A DNA stretch of 64,000 nucleotides, taken from Methylomonas sp. 11b. Lineage in GTDB: Bacteria; Pseudomonadota; Gammaproteobacteria; Methylococcales; Methylomonadaceae. The position numbers were made by a program, and so were the translations under genes. The stretch spans positions 496,001 through 560,000 of the forward strand of contig NZ_KI911557.1 in assembly GCF_000515215.1 (NCBI RefSeq), in the 5' to 3' direction. The notes under the pieces are model-generated. The model searched no databases and was not told the DNA's origin. It was given only the letters and a program-made list of their open reading frames with translations. Below, in pieces: positions 19,281 to 27,500 of this stretch. Position 1 is the first letter of the stretch. Each line of letters opens with the position of its first letter.

Positions 19281-19308
19281 TTGCTAAATAATTTAAGGTC
19301 TGTATAAT
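19281..19308 (+). promoter_or_regulatory. Sigma-70-type promoter of the initiator tRNA
   Basis: TTGCTA (19281-19286) and TATAAT (19303-19308) are separated by 16 bp and end 13 bp before the mature tRNA 5' end. The -10 matches consensus exactly. Confidence 0.65.
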
Positions 19309-19321
19309 AAGTCAAATCAAT

Positions 19322-19400
<79 letters not shown>

Positions 19401-19435
19401 TAACTGATTGATTCTTAAGGATAATAATCATAAAG

Positions 19436-19487
19436 CCATCGGTTTAACACGTTGAAAAAACGCCACAGGGCACCGTTTAGGGCACAT
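19436..19487 (+). repeat. Left copy of bipartite end repeat (candidate integrase arm sites)
   Basis: CCATCGGTTT (19436-19445) is followed 29 bp start-to-start by ACAGGGCAC-N2-TTTAGGGCACAT (19465-19487). The same two blocks with identical spacing and orientation occur at 32282-32333 near the right end. Between the blocks lies AACACGTTGAAA (19446-19457), which recurs inverted at 32409-32420 and with one mismatch at 32348-32359. Confidence 0.75.
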
Positions 19488-19542
19488 GTGGATTTTTTCA
19501 AAAAGGTTCCAGAGAACCTGTGTTACACCGAGGGCTTTTTTT

Positions 19543-19899
19543 ATGTCCGCAATAAATTCAAAACAAACCCCATCAACATCACGACCAGAACCTGGTGCTG
19601 ATGTCCAAACGTTCAAACAAACCATCACTCATATTGATCAAACTTCGCAAGAAGCGTTTGATTTAATCGAATTATTTTCAGATTTGCTTATTTGCGCGTC
19701 TGAAAGTTCAAAATTTCATACCAACCCACGCCTTTTACGTAATGCGCTCCAGGCAATACACTCAATTGCCGGTGATGCACAGAACACCATCAATTGTTTG
19801 GCTGAGGATGTTGGCTGCAATTATTCGGAAAGCAGCCCCTTGGTCTTCGATAGGTTTCCACAGGTCGTGGAGCCGTTAACTAGCCGCGGGGTGGAATGA
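19543..19899 (+). CDS. Element-encoded small helical protein, function unknown
   Basis: The predicted 118-residue protein has a Ser/Pro/Thr-rich start and then an amphipathic helical core (TSQEAFDLIELFSDLLICASES and LLRNALQAIHSIAGDAQNTINCLAED). I do not recognise a family. ATG 19543 is preferred to the upstream in-frame ATG at 19486 because GAGGG lies eight bases before it and the end repeat covers the upstream part. It is the first gene inside the element and one base from the next gene. Its helical core resembles in style the two small proteins after the integrase. Confidence 0.6.
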   Translation: MSAINSKQTPSTSRPEPGADVQTFKQTITHIDQTSQEAFDLIELFSDLLICASESSKFHTNPRLLRNALQAIHSIAGDAQNTINCLAEDVGCNYSESSPLVFDRFPQVVEPLTSRGVE

Positions 19900-19900
19900 C

Positions 19901-20443
19901 ATGACCACTATTCCTAAAAGGCAACACAACGCGGGTCCGGTCGTTTCTTGTGTCAATTCAGATTATTTCCTATTTGACCGGTTTGCGTATTGTCCTTCAT
20001 GCGGTGATCCTGAAGGGTTTTTCTTGCCTGCTGAGGTTTATCCGTATTTTCCCGACGGCGGTAGCGTGCAGTGTAAGACATGCGGCGCCTACGACCACCC
20101 AGTCATTCGACTTTGGACTGTTCATCATCCTGACAATCATTTGTTGGCCTCTCCCGGCTTTCCCACAGAGGGTGAGGCGCGGCGCTTTGGCAACGTTTTT
20201 GGCCTGACAGGGTATTGCCTTCGAGATTTGCGCTGCTTTTATGTTGGCGAGGGTGATGACGATCCACGAAAACGCATACTTTATTCCCTGTCACGTGGCC
20301 GAGACGTATATGAGCGATTGCTTGAATCGCTGCCGGTAGACTCTGATCCGGAAACATTGCGACAGCTTGCGTTATCACTCGACCTGAGAGACTACGCTTT
20401 GCCGCAATTTTCGGCAGCTTTCAGCGAAGAGAGGCCAGCCTAA
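19901..20443 (+). CDS. Element-encoded protein with zinc-ribbon-like CxxC pairs
   Basis: This 180-residue protein is of unknown function. Two cysteine pairs, CPSCGD near residue 31 and CKTCGAYDHP near residue 58, could form a zinc ribbon, followed by a helical C-terminal half with an acidic stretch (VGEGDDDPRKR). Its stop overlaps the integrase start by one base (TAATG), so the two are probably translationally coupled. Such a partner could be a recombination directionality factor or regulator, but nothing in the sequence proves it. Confidence 0.65.
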   Translation: MTTIPKRQHNAGPVVSCVNSDYFLFDRFAYCPSCGDPEGFFLPAEVYPYFPDGGSVQCKTCGAYDHPVIRLWTVHHPDNHLLASPGFPTEGEARRFGNVFGLTGYCLRDLRCFYVGEGDDDPRKRILYSLSRGRDVYERLLESLPVDSDPETLRQLALSLDLRDYALPQFSAAFSEERPA

Positions 20444-21513
20444 TGGCCACCATCCGAAAAATTGAACGCCAGTCGGGTGTCGTCTATAAAGCGATCATCA
20501 CCCAGCGCGGCATTGCAATAAAATCCAAAACCTTCACCCGCAAAGGCGATGCGCAAGCCTGGGTAAAGCGCATCGAGTCTGACCACGAAATGATGGAGGC
20601 CTTGGGCTCGCGCGGTGCTGGTTTGCGGTTTGCTGATTTGGTCGACGAATACATGCGGCAATGGCAAGGCAAGGACGCGGTCAACCAAGCCAGGCGGGCC
20701 CAGTATTGGCAAGCTTGCCTGGGTGACTATAAGTTGGTCGACATCAGCGCGGATATGATCCGCCAACGGCTTAAAGCTTTTGAAGCGGGCAAGGTGCTGC
20801 GTGGCGATGGCGCCGGCAAGACCAAAGCAATCAATCGAGACCGTTCGCCGTCTACGGTCAATCGTTATCGCACCGTGCTGTCGGCGATTTTCAGATATGC
20901 GATTTTCGAGGGTTATGTTGTTGCCAACCCGGTCGCCCGGGTGGCCGCTCGCAAGGTTAACAACCAGATTAATCGATTCCTGGATGAAGGCGAACGGGTA
21001 CGGCTGCTGGCGGCGTGTCAAAAATCAGACTGGGATAAGCTGCATTTGTTGGTGTTGATGGCGCTGACTTCCGGCATGCGTAAAGCCGAAGTGCTTAACC
21101 TCCGCTGGAGTGACATCGACTTCGATAACAACCTGGCCAGGTTGGCAACCAGCAAAAACGGCGAACCCCGCTGGTGTCCTCTGCCTGACTTTGTTGTGGA
21201 CCAGCTACGGCCGCTGCGCCAAGTCGGTGTCTCGCTTATCTTTGCCAGCGAGAACAAGCCAGAACGACCGTTCGAGTTCAAAAAGCATTGGGATAAGGCA
21301 TTACGAGAAGCGGGAATCGAAAACTTCCGGTTTCACGATTTACGCCACAGTGCCGCCAGTTTGCTGGCCATGTCCGGCGCTTCCCTTTATGAGGTTGGCG
21401 AAGTGCTAGGCCACAAATCCACCCAAACCACCAAACGCTACGCGCACCTATCCACCGAGCACAAATCGAAGCTGGTCGAGCGGGTGATGACTGCGGCAAT
21501 CCGCCAGAAATAA
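20443..21513 (+). CDS. Tyrosine-type site-specific integrase
   Basis: This 356-residue phage-type integrase has an N-terminal arm-binding region, a SAM-like core-binding domain (about 60-165) and the catalytic domain. Catalytic residues can be read as Arg213 (GMRKAEVLNLRW), His298 and Arg301 (FRFHDLRHSAA), His324 (LGHKSTQTT) and the nucleophile Tyr333 (KRYAHL). All are present, so the enzyme should be active. It lies close to attL, as expected for the enzyme that integrated the element into the tRNA gene. Confidence 0.95.
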   Translation: MATIRKIERQSGVVYKAIITQRGIAIKSKTFTRKGDAQAWVKRIESDHEMMEALGSRGAGLRFADLVDEYMRQWQGKDAVNQARRAQYWQACLGDYKLVDISADMIRQRLKAFEAGKVLRGDGAGKTKAINRDRSPSTVNRYRTVLSAIFRYAIFEGYVVANPVARVAARKVNNQINRFLDEGERVRLLAACQKSDWDKLHLLVLMALTSGMRKAEVLNLRWSDIDFDNNLARLATSKNGEPRWCPLPDFVVDQLRPLRQVGVSLIFASENKPERPFEFKKHWDKALREAGIENFRFHDLRHSAASLLAMSGASLYEVGEVLGHKSTQTTKRYAHLSTEHKSKLVERVMTAAIRQK

Positions 21514-21525
21514 CAGGAGAACATC

Positions 21526-21762
21526 ATGAATACAGAAAACCAAGAACATAACAACAATAGCGATCTTAATACCAGAGACCTGATAGATCTATTTGATGAC
21601 ATAGTGATTAAAACCGAGCGGGCGCGTTGCATTTTGGAGTTAGTTTTTAGTGCGATGGAGAACAGCGAATTATTACCAGCAATTGGGGTAGTAATAGATG
21701 AGTTGACGGCCATCGACCGCAGCATTAAGGCTTGGGATAGCCACGAAACCCCCAACGCATAA
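21526..21762 (+). CDS. Small acidic helical protein, function unknown
   Basis: This 78-residue protein has an Asn-rich start (NTENQEHNNNSDLN), then a helix-rich core (RDLIDLFDDIVIKTERARCILELVF and a second helix from AIGVVIDELTAIDRSIKAW). No family is recognised. It has a good Shine-Dalgarno (AGGAGA before ATG 21526), lies 12 bp after the integrase and precedes a second helical protein by 12 bp, so the three probably form one transcript. Confidence 0.6.
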   Translation: MNTENQEHNNNSDLNTRDLIDLFDDIVIKTERARCILELVFSAMENSELLPAIGVVIDELTAIDRSIKAWDSHETPNA

Positions 21763-21774
21763 GGAGTAACCACC

Positions 21775-22164
21775 ATGTCATTGTCCAGACCAGAATCAGA
21801 CCCTTTCATATTCACCAACGTTATCGAAGAATTAACCGAAATGCTGTCGGAACGCCTGTGGCATGACGAAGCTATAAAGGACCGGCTTGCCATGGCCGCG
21901 CAGGTCGATGCCGCCCGCGCGGCATCGGCGGAACTAAGTTCAATCCTTCAGACCGAGGGGCAACAAGACGCTTTCAAATTTATCAATGCTATCGAAGAAT
22001 TGACCAAAACGTTGTCGGCGCGACTATGGGCTGACGACACCATAGAAGATCGATTTGTTTTGGCAGCCTTGGTCGATGGCGCCAGAATGGCGGCGGCGAA
22101 GCTGCATCAAATAGTCGAAGCTGTCGAGCCGCGTTATGCTTCGGAAAGCGAAGCCGACGCCTAA
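21775..22164 (+). CDS. Small helical protein with internal tandem duplication
   Basis: This 129-residue protein consists largely of two similar units of about 55 residues. The first, from residue 9, has NVIEELTEMLSERLW, DRLAMAAQVDAARAA and AELSSILQ. The second, from residue 66, has NAIEELTKTLSARLW, DRFVLAALVDGARMA and AKLHQIVE. Such a duplication suggests a helical bundle formed by gene-internal repeat. Function is unknown. It is the last gene of the integrase-linked run and ends 44 bp before the toxin. Confidence 0.65.
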   Translation: MSLSRPESDPFIFTNVIEELTEMLSERLWHDEAIKDRLAMAAQVDAARAASAELSSILQTEGQQDAFKFINAIEELTKTLSARLWADDTIEDRFVLAALVDGARMAAAKLHQIVEAVEPRYASESEADA

Positions 22165-22175
22165 CGGTAAACCGC

Positions 22176-22203
22176 TTGCAGTTGTCTACTTGTAACTTAT
22201 AAT
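22176..22203 (+). promoter_or_regulatory. Promoter of the first toxin-antitoxin operon, predicting a leaderless mRNA
   Basis: TTGCAG (22176-22181), 16-bp spacer, TATAAT (22198-22203). Only five bases separate the -10 from the toxin ATG at 22209, so transcription would start at or beside the start codon. No Shine-Dalgarno is possible on such a transcript. Confidence 0.55.
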
Positions 22204-22208
22204 CCACA

Positions 22209-22538
22209 ATGTATCAAATTGAAGACTACCAGGCCGCCGATGGGCGGCTACCCTTCAAGGATTGGCTGTCAGCCTTGGCGGATAGACAAGCGAAAGCTCG
22301 GGTATTAACCAGGGTGCAACGCATGGCCGCCGGTAATCTCGGCGACTGCAAGCCCATACAAGACGGCGTATGGGAACTGCGCATTGATTACGGTCCCGGC
22401 TATCGCGTGTATTACGCGCAGGCCGGGGCCAAGCTGCTGCTGTTACTAATCGGTGGCGACAAGCGCAAACAACAGGGCGACATCGACAAAGCCGTTGCCT
22501 ATTGGAAAGACTGGAAGCAGAGAACAGACCATGAGTGA
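22209..22538 (+). CDS. RelE/HigB-type (Gp49-like) toxin
   Basis: This 109-residue protein belongs to the phage-derived Gp49-like/HigB group of type II toxins, usually mRNA interferases acting at the ribosome. Visible are LPFKDWLSALADRQAKARVLTRVQRMAAGNLGD, the core WELRIDYGPGYRVYY and LLLLIGGDKRKQQGDI. Toxin-first order is typical of this group. It overlaps the antitoxin start by 8 bp. A paralogue sits at the other end of the element (31785-32084). Confidence 0.88.
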   Translation: MYQIEDYQAADGRLPFKDWLSALADRQAKARVLTRVQRMAAGNLGDCKPIQDGVWELRIDYGPGYRVYYAQAGAKLLLLLIGGDKRKQQGDIDKAVAYWKDWKQRTDHE

Positions 22539-22845
22539 AGCATCAAAACCACACGACCAAACGGTTATCGAGCTATTACGCGAAGATCCTGATTTTGCCA
22601 ATGAATATCTAGCGGCAGCGTTAGAAGAGGTTGACCAGCCCGGTGGCCGCGAAGCGTTATTGGCGGCACTACGCCAGATTGCGGAAGCGCAAGGTATGGC
22701 GGAAGTTGCCGAGCGGGCGGGTATTAAACGCGAAAGCTTATACCGGGCCTTGTCGCCCAAAGGTAACCCCACCATCAAAACCCTGCTAGCCGTTACTAAG
22801 GCGGTCGGGCTGAAACTATCGGTACATCGCCAGACGGCAGCATGA
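22531..22845 (+). CDS. Antitoxin with HTH domain (putative addiction-module antidote family)
   Basis: This 104-residue protein is the partner of the upstream toxin. It has an N-terminal helical segment contacting the toxin by analogy ([18 protein letters not shown]), then a C-terminal HTH with [42 protein letters not shown]. The ATG at 22531 lies inside the toxin gene; the longer open frame before it is the shadow of the toxin. It overlaps the next gene by 4 bp (ATGA). HTH binding to its own promoter is expected. Confidence 0.87.
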   Translation: MSEASKPHDQTVIELLREDPDFANEYLAAALEEVDQPGGREALLAALRQIAEAQGMAEVAERAGIKRESLYRALSPKGNPTIKTLLAVTKAVGLKLSVHRQTAA

Positions 22846-23141
22846 CCGCCCAATTTAACCCACCCCATCCGGGCAGTATTTTGAAAGAGGACGTTTTACC
22901 CGAGCTGGGTATTGGCGTTACCGATGCGGCTGCGCAATTGGGTGTATCCCGCGTGGCATTATCGAGGGTCATCAACGGCAAGGCGGCGATCAGCGCAGAA
23001 ATGGCGATTCGATTGGAAGCGTGGACCAGTGGCCCGACTGCCGAAACGTGGGTGCGTATGCAGGCCGAGTATGACCTATGGCAGGCTCGCCACAAACCAC
23101 GCCCCAATGTCACGCCGGCGCCTCGACCAGAGGCGGCGTAA
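22842..23141 (+). CDS. Second HTH antitoxin-like protein (HigA/VapI type)
   Basis: This 99-residue XRE-family protein has the HigA/VapI pattern: [51 protein letters not shown]. It is not closely similar to the preceding antitoxin. HigA proteins normally pair with HigB toxins, but here it is the third gene of a toxin/antitoxin/HigA operon, with ATGA coupling. It may be an operon-level repressor or a leftover of a former higBA pair. Confidence 0.85.
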   Translation: MTAQFNPPHPGSILKEDVLPELGIGVTDAAAQLGVSRVALSRVINGKAAISAEMAIRLEAWTSGPTAETWVRMQAEYDLWQARHKPRPNVTPAPRPEAA

Positions 23142-23147
23142 CCTGTT

Positions 23148-23205
23148 TTACCAAGCCTAGATCGGCCAATCGAAAAGCGGATTTCTCACCCGCCTGGCTT
23201 GGTAA
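23148..23205 (+). terminator. Long-loop inverted repeat after the toxin-antitoxin operon
   Basis: Ten-base arms TTACCAAGCC (23148-23157) and GGCTTGGTAA (23196-23205) flank a 38-nt loop, 6 bp after the third gene. There is no T-tract, so it could be a processing or protein-binding site instead of a Rho-independent terminator. Confidence 0.4.
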
Positions 23206-23237
23206 CTATTTGTGAGAGTGACACTTGAGAGGTGTTA

Positions 23238-24059
23238 ATGGACGATAACGTATTAGATTGGATTAAACAAAACGGCTTACCTTGGGGTGCTAGGCATTTA
23301 TTTGTTTATGATGATCCCGTTGGTTATGGGTACGATCATTGTTTTGATTTAAATGATCATGAATTTGATTCTGTTAGGAAAGTTTTAAATAGCAAAAAAG
23401 TAAATTTAATACCACCGTTGTGCGAGCTAGATGGAATATTAAACAGTGACGAGCAATGGATGGCATTTTCATTTGGTTTGTTGTTGGCTGGATTTAATTG
23501 GTCATCATGCGAGGCAAAAAAAGACGCTGAAATAATGAGAGAGAAGAAGCTTATTTACCAAGAAATTAGTTCAAAATCTATTGAGTTCTCGGCTTTGTTG
23601 ATTAAGCATTGTCCGTTGAGGCCTGATATTCCGCTGATGACTCGCGCGGCTAAAATCCAAAATAATTTACATCAGAATGGTGAGTTTTGGCGCGGATGTT
23701 CTTATGAAAATGAGTTTGCTAAAGAGTTTTCTAAGTTGCTCATTAAGTATGGTGCAGATGTTATGCCATCGGTAGCTGCTTTAGTCATGGCAATAGGTGG
23801 TTGGATGGATGAATATAATAATGATGATTCAGGATTTGATCCTTTGAAGTTTTCGTCAAAGCGTGGTGCAGGTGATTTCGTTAGAGGTTTTGTTAATACG
23901 TTGCGTAAGCTAATTGATGATGGTCATTTGCCGAATAAATTAACAAATCTATCTAAATCAAGTTTGGAGAACATAACTAACATTTTTTACCCTTTTACAA
24001 CTATAAAGACCTCAAATTATATTAATCATGATTGGACTCCAAAACACAATAAAAACTAA
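23238..24059 (+). CDS. AT-rich orphan cargo gene, function unknown
   Basis: This 273-residue soluble protein has no recognised family. It is mainly helical, with MAFSFGLLLAGFNWSSCE near residue 75, a Cys-His pair in LLIKHCPLRPDIPL and a moderately hydrophobic stretch MPSVAALVMAIGGWMDEY. Codon use is strongly A/T-ending and rich in AAT/AAA/GAT, unlike its GC-richer neighbours, which suggests recent acquisition. ATG 23238 is chosen because GAGAGG precedes it by five bases; the GTG at 23232 overlaps that site. It sits alone between the toxin-antitoxin operon and the replication genes, a usual slot for defence or fitness cargo in satellites. Confidence 0.7.
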   Translation: MDDNVLDWIKQNGLPWGARHLFVYDDPVGYGYDHCFDLNDHEFDSVRKVLNSKKVNLIPPLCELDGILNSDEQWMAFSFGLLLAGFNWSSCEAKKDAEIMREKKLIYQEISSKSIEFSALLIKHCPLRPDIPLMTRAAKIQNNLHQNGEFWRGCSYENEFAKEFSKLLIKYGADVMPSVAALVMAIGGWMDEYNNDDSGFDPLKFSSKRGAGDFVRGFVNTLRKLIDDGHLPNKLTNLSKSSLENITNIFYPFTTIKTSNYINHDWTPKHNKN

Positions 24060-24478
24060 TATTTTTAATTAAACGGAAAAATACGCCTGTTAAGCTTGAC
24101 ACCGTGGGCCGCAGTTTTCCGAAAAATTAAGCTAATAAAATCAATTGGTTAGGAAAATATTTTTTAGTAAAAAAATCCCCTATATATTTGTAAGCAATTG
24201 AATATTATAGGAAAGATATGTCTGTAAACATCTTTCTAATCTTTCCTTTTATCTCATCTTCGCCTCCGTTATCTTGCACCAAGCGTCGTCAACCGCGCCG
24301 GGACATTACAAATCAACGGGGGGTACTCATGAAAACAAATCAAACCCATTGATACTCCCTCGCTTGATTCCTGAAACTCCTTGACTGCCTTTGTATTCTT
24401 TAATCTGCGCGACAATATGCGCAGGCGCTTTGAGTCGCTTCCAAATTTCAACACCATGAATATTAACGAGGGATAACT
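24060..24478 (+). other. Non-coding AT-rich stretch with hairpins, inside the element
   Basis: No convincing gene is seen. CGGAAAA (24074-24080) pairs with TTTTCCG (24115-24121) just after the orphan gene. A perfect 9-bp stem AGGAAAGAT (24209-24217) / ATCTTTCCT (24239-24247) is followed by TTTTATC and could terminate transcription or form a small RNA. A promoter for the regulator at 24479 is expected here, but none stands out. Confidence 0.4.
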
Positions 24479-24730
24479 ATGGAAAAACAACCAAGCAACT
24501 ATACCGGCGCTTGCGACGGTTTTAATGATGCTTCTCTAGGGGAGATTCTTATTCTTGAAAAATTCCAGGAAAAGTACGCCGACAAGTTCACACCCGGTCA
24601 ATTGACTTGGTTCATGCGTAATCGCGCGCGCAATGGATTGTCGAAGTCCGGCGCGGTGATTTTGTCGGCCAGAAAGTTTTACATCAACGAGCCATTGTTT
24701 ACGAAGTGGTTTGCTAGTCAAAAAGCCTAA
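24479..24730 (+). CDS. AlpA-like/winged-helix small DNA-binding protein
   Basis: This 83-residue protein has the look of short helix-turn-helix regulators placed before primase genes in P4-like elements. Its C-terminal half reads LTWFMRNRARNGLSKSGAVILSARKFYINEPLF, matching the pattern in which a helix is followed by an xxNGL-xxSGAV turn and a beta-wing. It could activate the replication genes or act as excisionase. A GAGGGA Shine-Dalgarno overlaps a six-codon upstream reading frame. Confidence 0.65.
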   Translation: MEKQPSNYTGACDGFNDASLGEILILEKFQEKYADKFTPGQLTWFMRNRARNGLSKSGAVILSARKFYINEPLFTKWFASQKA

Positions 24731-24812
24731 TTCTCTTTCAGACGACTTATCAACGTGGCCGCGCGGATTGCGGTCGAGTCGGACCGATGGCAAATGAGAA
24801 TGGGTGATTTTG

Positions 24813-24989
24813 ATGATGAAGTTTAAGAACTGTTACAAAAGGCAGGAACCTATGTGGCAATGCCGGCGATGCGGCGGCACCTGCAAAAAGCGCTCAATGC
24901 GTGATGGGTATTGCGCGACTTGTTTGCGGGGTAACCGGGTGGCATTCGTTACCGCGCATTACAAGAGGTTGTCCAGTGCCAACAATTGA
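24813..24989 (+). CDS. Small zinc-finger-like protein
   Basis: This predicted 58-residue basic protein contains CRRCGGTC and CATC, enough for one zinc-binding knuckle, and ends with a basic tail. The ATG at 24852 (MWQCRRCGG), with GGCAGGA four bases upstream, is the better-supported start and would give 45 residues. It overlaps the start of the primase by 14 bp. Small zinc-ribbon proteins before primases are common in phages; the function here is unknown. Confidence 0.45.
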   Translation: MMKFKNCYKRQEPMWQCRRCGGTCKKRSMRDGYCATCLRGNRVAFVTAHYKRLSSANN

Positions 24990-27211
24990 ATCCAGACTTG
25001 AGTACGCGTCGAAATATGCGGCGCTGGGCTGGCCAGTATTGCCGTTGCACTGGATTACCGAGCGGGGTGTATGCAGCTGCGGCAAAACTGATTGCCGGTC
25101 CGCTGGCAAACATCCGCTATTGCAGAAAGGGCTGCTTGATGCCGCTACGGATACAAAGACATTAAATGCCTGGTTTAAAAAATGGCCGAAAGCCAATATC
25201 GGCATTCGAACCGGCGCGGCATCCGGTATTTTTGTGCTAGATATCGATCCTCGGCATGGGGGTGATGATGCGCTGGAGCAGTTGAAGGGCGAACTAGGCT
25301 CTATTCCGGATGATGTTGTACAAGACACGGGTTCGGGCGGTAGTCACATATGTTTCAGATACGCCGGCCCGGAATGTCGGTCGACAACCAATTTTTACCC
25401 AGGTATCGATCTGCGCGGAGATGGTGGTTTTATTGTCGTAGAGCCATCAAATCATGTCGCTGGCGGCGATTATTTTTGGGATGGCGCATCGCCTTTGGAC
25501 GGTGCAAAATTGCCAGAGTTGCCCCGTAAATTGCTGGCAAAGTTGCGCGATAAAAAAAACGCGATGAAGCATCCGCCGGAAAACGCTAAGCTTTTGCCGG
25601 TGAGCGAGGTTAAGAGAATTCGGGCGGCATTGGGGTTTATTTCGGACTTTGACAGCCGAGACCAGTGGCGCGCCATAGGTATGGCGTTACACTCAACTGG
25701 GGCATGTGATCAGGCCTTTGGGTTGTGGGTTGTGGGTTGAATGGTCGCAGCAGTCGGATAAGTTCAACCTGGCTGATCAGCGGCGAGTTTGGAATTCATT
25801 CAAGCCGGGTGGCGGGGTAAACCTGGCTACCTTGTTTGGCATTGCCAAAGGCTACGGTTATTCGCCGCCGGAGGTATCTCGACCACCTGAGCCGCCTTTG
25901 TCGGTTTATGAGACTGAAGCCACTCAGACAGAAGCATCAAAACAAGCGCAGGCAAATAAACCGAAGCGTAAACCCAATACGGTGTCGTCCGGCAATACCG
26001 AGCAATTTCAGCGCTTTGTGTTTTTGAAAAATCATAATCGGATATTCGATACCGTGACGCGCAACGAGTTGAGTCGAGACGGTTTCGACGGTGCGTTTCT
26101 GCATGTCTTTCCTGATCACAAACCATCGGCTGTTTTTCTAAAAAATCCAGCCACTATCAAGGTTGACGGTCTGATTTATCTGCCTGGCGAAACGGATAAC
26201 CCGGTTCATCGTGACGGTGCGGTGCTTTGGAATATCTGGCGCGATCCTGGCGTGAGTTTGCCTGATGAAGCGACATGTGAGGATGTGGAACAGTGGCTGG
26301 AGCATCTGAATTACTTGTATCCCAACCAAATTGAGCAGACCCATATCTTGAACTGGATGGCGAGTACTTTGCAACGGCCACAGTGCAAGATCAATCATGC
26401 CTTGTTGATTGCGGGAACTTCGCGTGTTGGTAAGGACATGTTGCTTAATCCGCTGCGTTACGGTCTGGGCTCTGCAAATGTTTGTGAGCCTCCGGCGGGT
26501 GAGTTGAAGGAATCATTCACCGATTATCTGCATCATTCCAAATTGGTTATCTTTCAGGAGATTCAAACATTCGAGGGTTTGAACCTGGAAAACAAACTGA
26601 AACCGATGCTGGCAGCGCCGCCGGATATGCTGCGGGTGCGCTTGTTCGGGCGGGGATTTTACGAAACACCGAATATTGTTCAGGCCATCTTTATGTCCAA
26701 CTATAAAGATGCCTTGCACATATCCGAGGGCGACGGCCGCTATTTTGCGGTATGGACCGATGCGGTACCCAGACCTAAGGAATATTACAACGACCTGGCG
26801 CGGTGGCTTGATGGTGGTGGCAATGGTCTGGTGGTTCGCTGGTTGCTGGATCGTGACCTAAGCGACTTCAATCCCAAACAACCAGCCCCTCTGACTCAGT
26901 TCAAATCCGAGCTGATTGGCACCAGCAAGTCACCGCTCAAACACCAGATTGAGGACATGATTGCTGCGGGCGATTATCCGTTCAACGTTGATTGTGTGCG
27001 GTCTATCGATGTGGCTAAAGCCATGCGCGATAAATACAGCGCCAAATCTATCGGGGTGGTGATGGCTGAGCTCGGATGTTTGCAGATGATGTGCAAGCGT
27101 GCTACCGGTAAACGCGAAGCGGTCAGCCTGTTTGCGGTGCGGGATATTGATGGGTGGCGGCAGCGATCGGCTATCAAGTGGTTGGATGAGTATGACGCAC
27201 GAAGAGAATAG
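24976..27211 (+). pseudogene. Bifunctional primase-polymerase / SF3 helicase, split by a frameshift
   Basis: The two parts together give a satellite-type replication protein of about 743 residues. The first (24976-25740, GTG start after GAGG) is an AEP primase-polymerase: cysteine-rich CSCGKTDC, catalytic LDIDPRHGG, SGGSH and IDLRGDGGFIVV, then the start of a PriCT-2 domain. The second (frame +2, to 27211) continues PriCT-2 (EWSQQSDKFNLADQRRVWNSF) and the DUF5906/SF3 helicase with Walker A GTSRVGKD, the acidic LVIFQEIQTFEG and sensor FMSNYKDAL. The break is a tandem 7-bp duplication TTGTGGG at 25723-25736; removing one copy restores a continuous frame. Sequencing error, recent mutation or switching cannot be separated from one read. 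Confidence 0.85.
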
Positions 27212-27238
27212 TATCCATGTTCACTCATTTATCGGGTT

Positions 27239-27500
27239 TGGCTGGACGGATAACGGGACGGCTTTAACCCTTGCGTGTTCTGGGCTAAGGGGCTATGCGT
27301 CCACTTGTCCACCTATTTTTCATACATGTAAGAGATATAGAGAATAACGGCGAAAACAGGACGATTATGCAGTTACACGAAAGGAAACAATACCGGAAAA
27401 ATCAGTAGACAAGTGGACGGATTGCAATCAAAGCCAGATGCGGCGCGGCTTTCAGCCGTCCACTTGTTGAAAAATTACGGTTTATCCGTCCAGTTATCCT
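27239..27500 (+). repeat. Cluster of CGTCCACTTGT repeats, candidate replication origin
   Basis: CGTCCACTTGT occurs at 27298-27308 and 27457-27467 and inverted (ACAAGTGGACG) at 27409-27419. Degenerate relatives are GGACGGATAAC near 27243 and its inverse, ATCCGTCCAGTTAT, near 27484. They sit directly after the primase-helicase gene in a gene-free stretch, where P4-like elements may carry their initiator-binding sites. Confidence 0.5.

Noticed and set aside
25700..25745. Programmed ribosomal frameshift in the primase
   Set aside because: There is no slippery heptamer or following pseudoknot in view; the tandem 7-bp duplication explains the break more simply.
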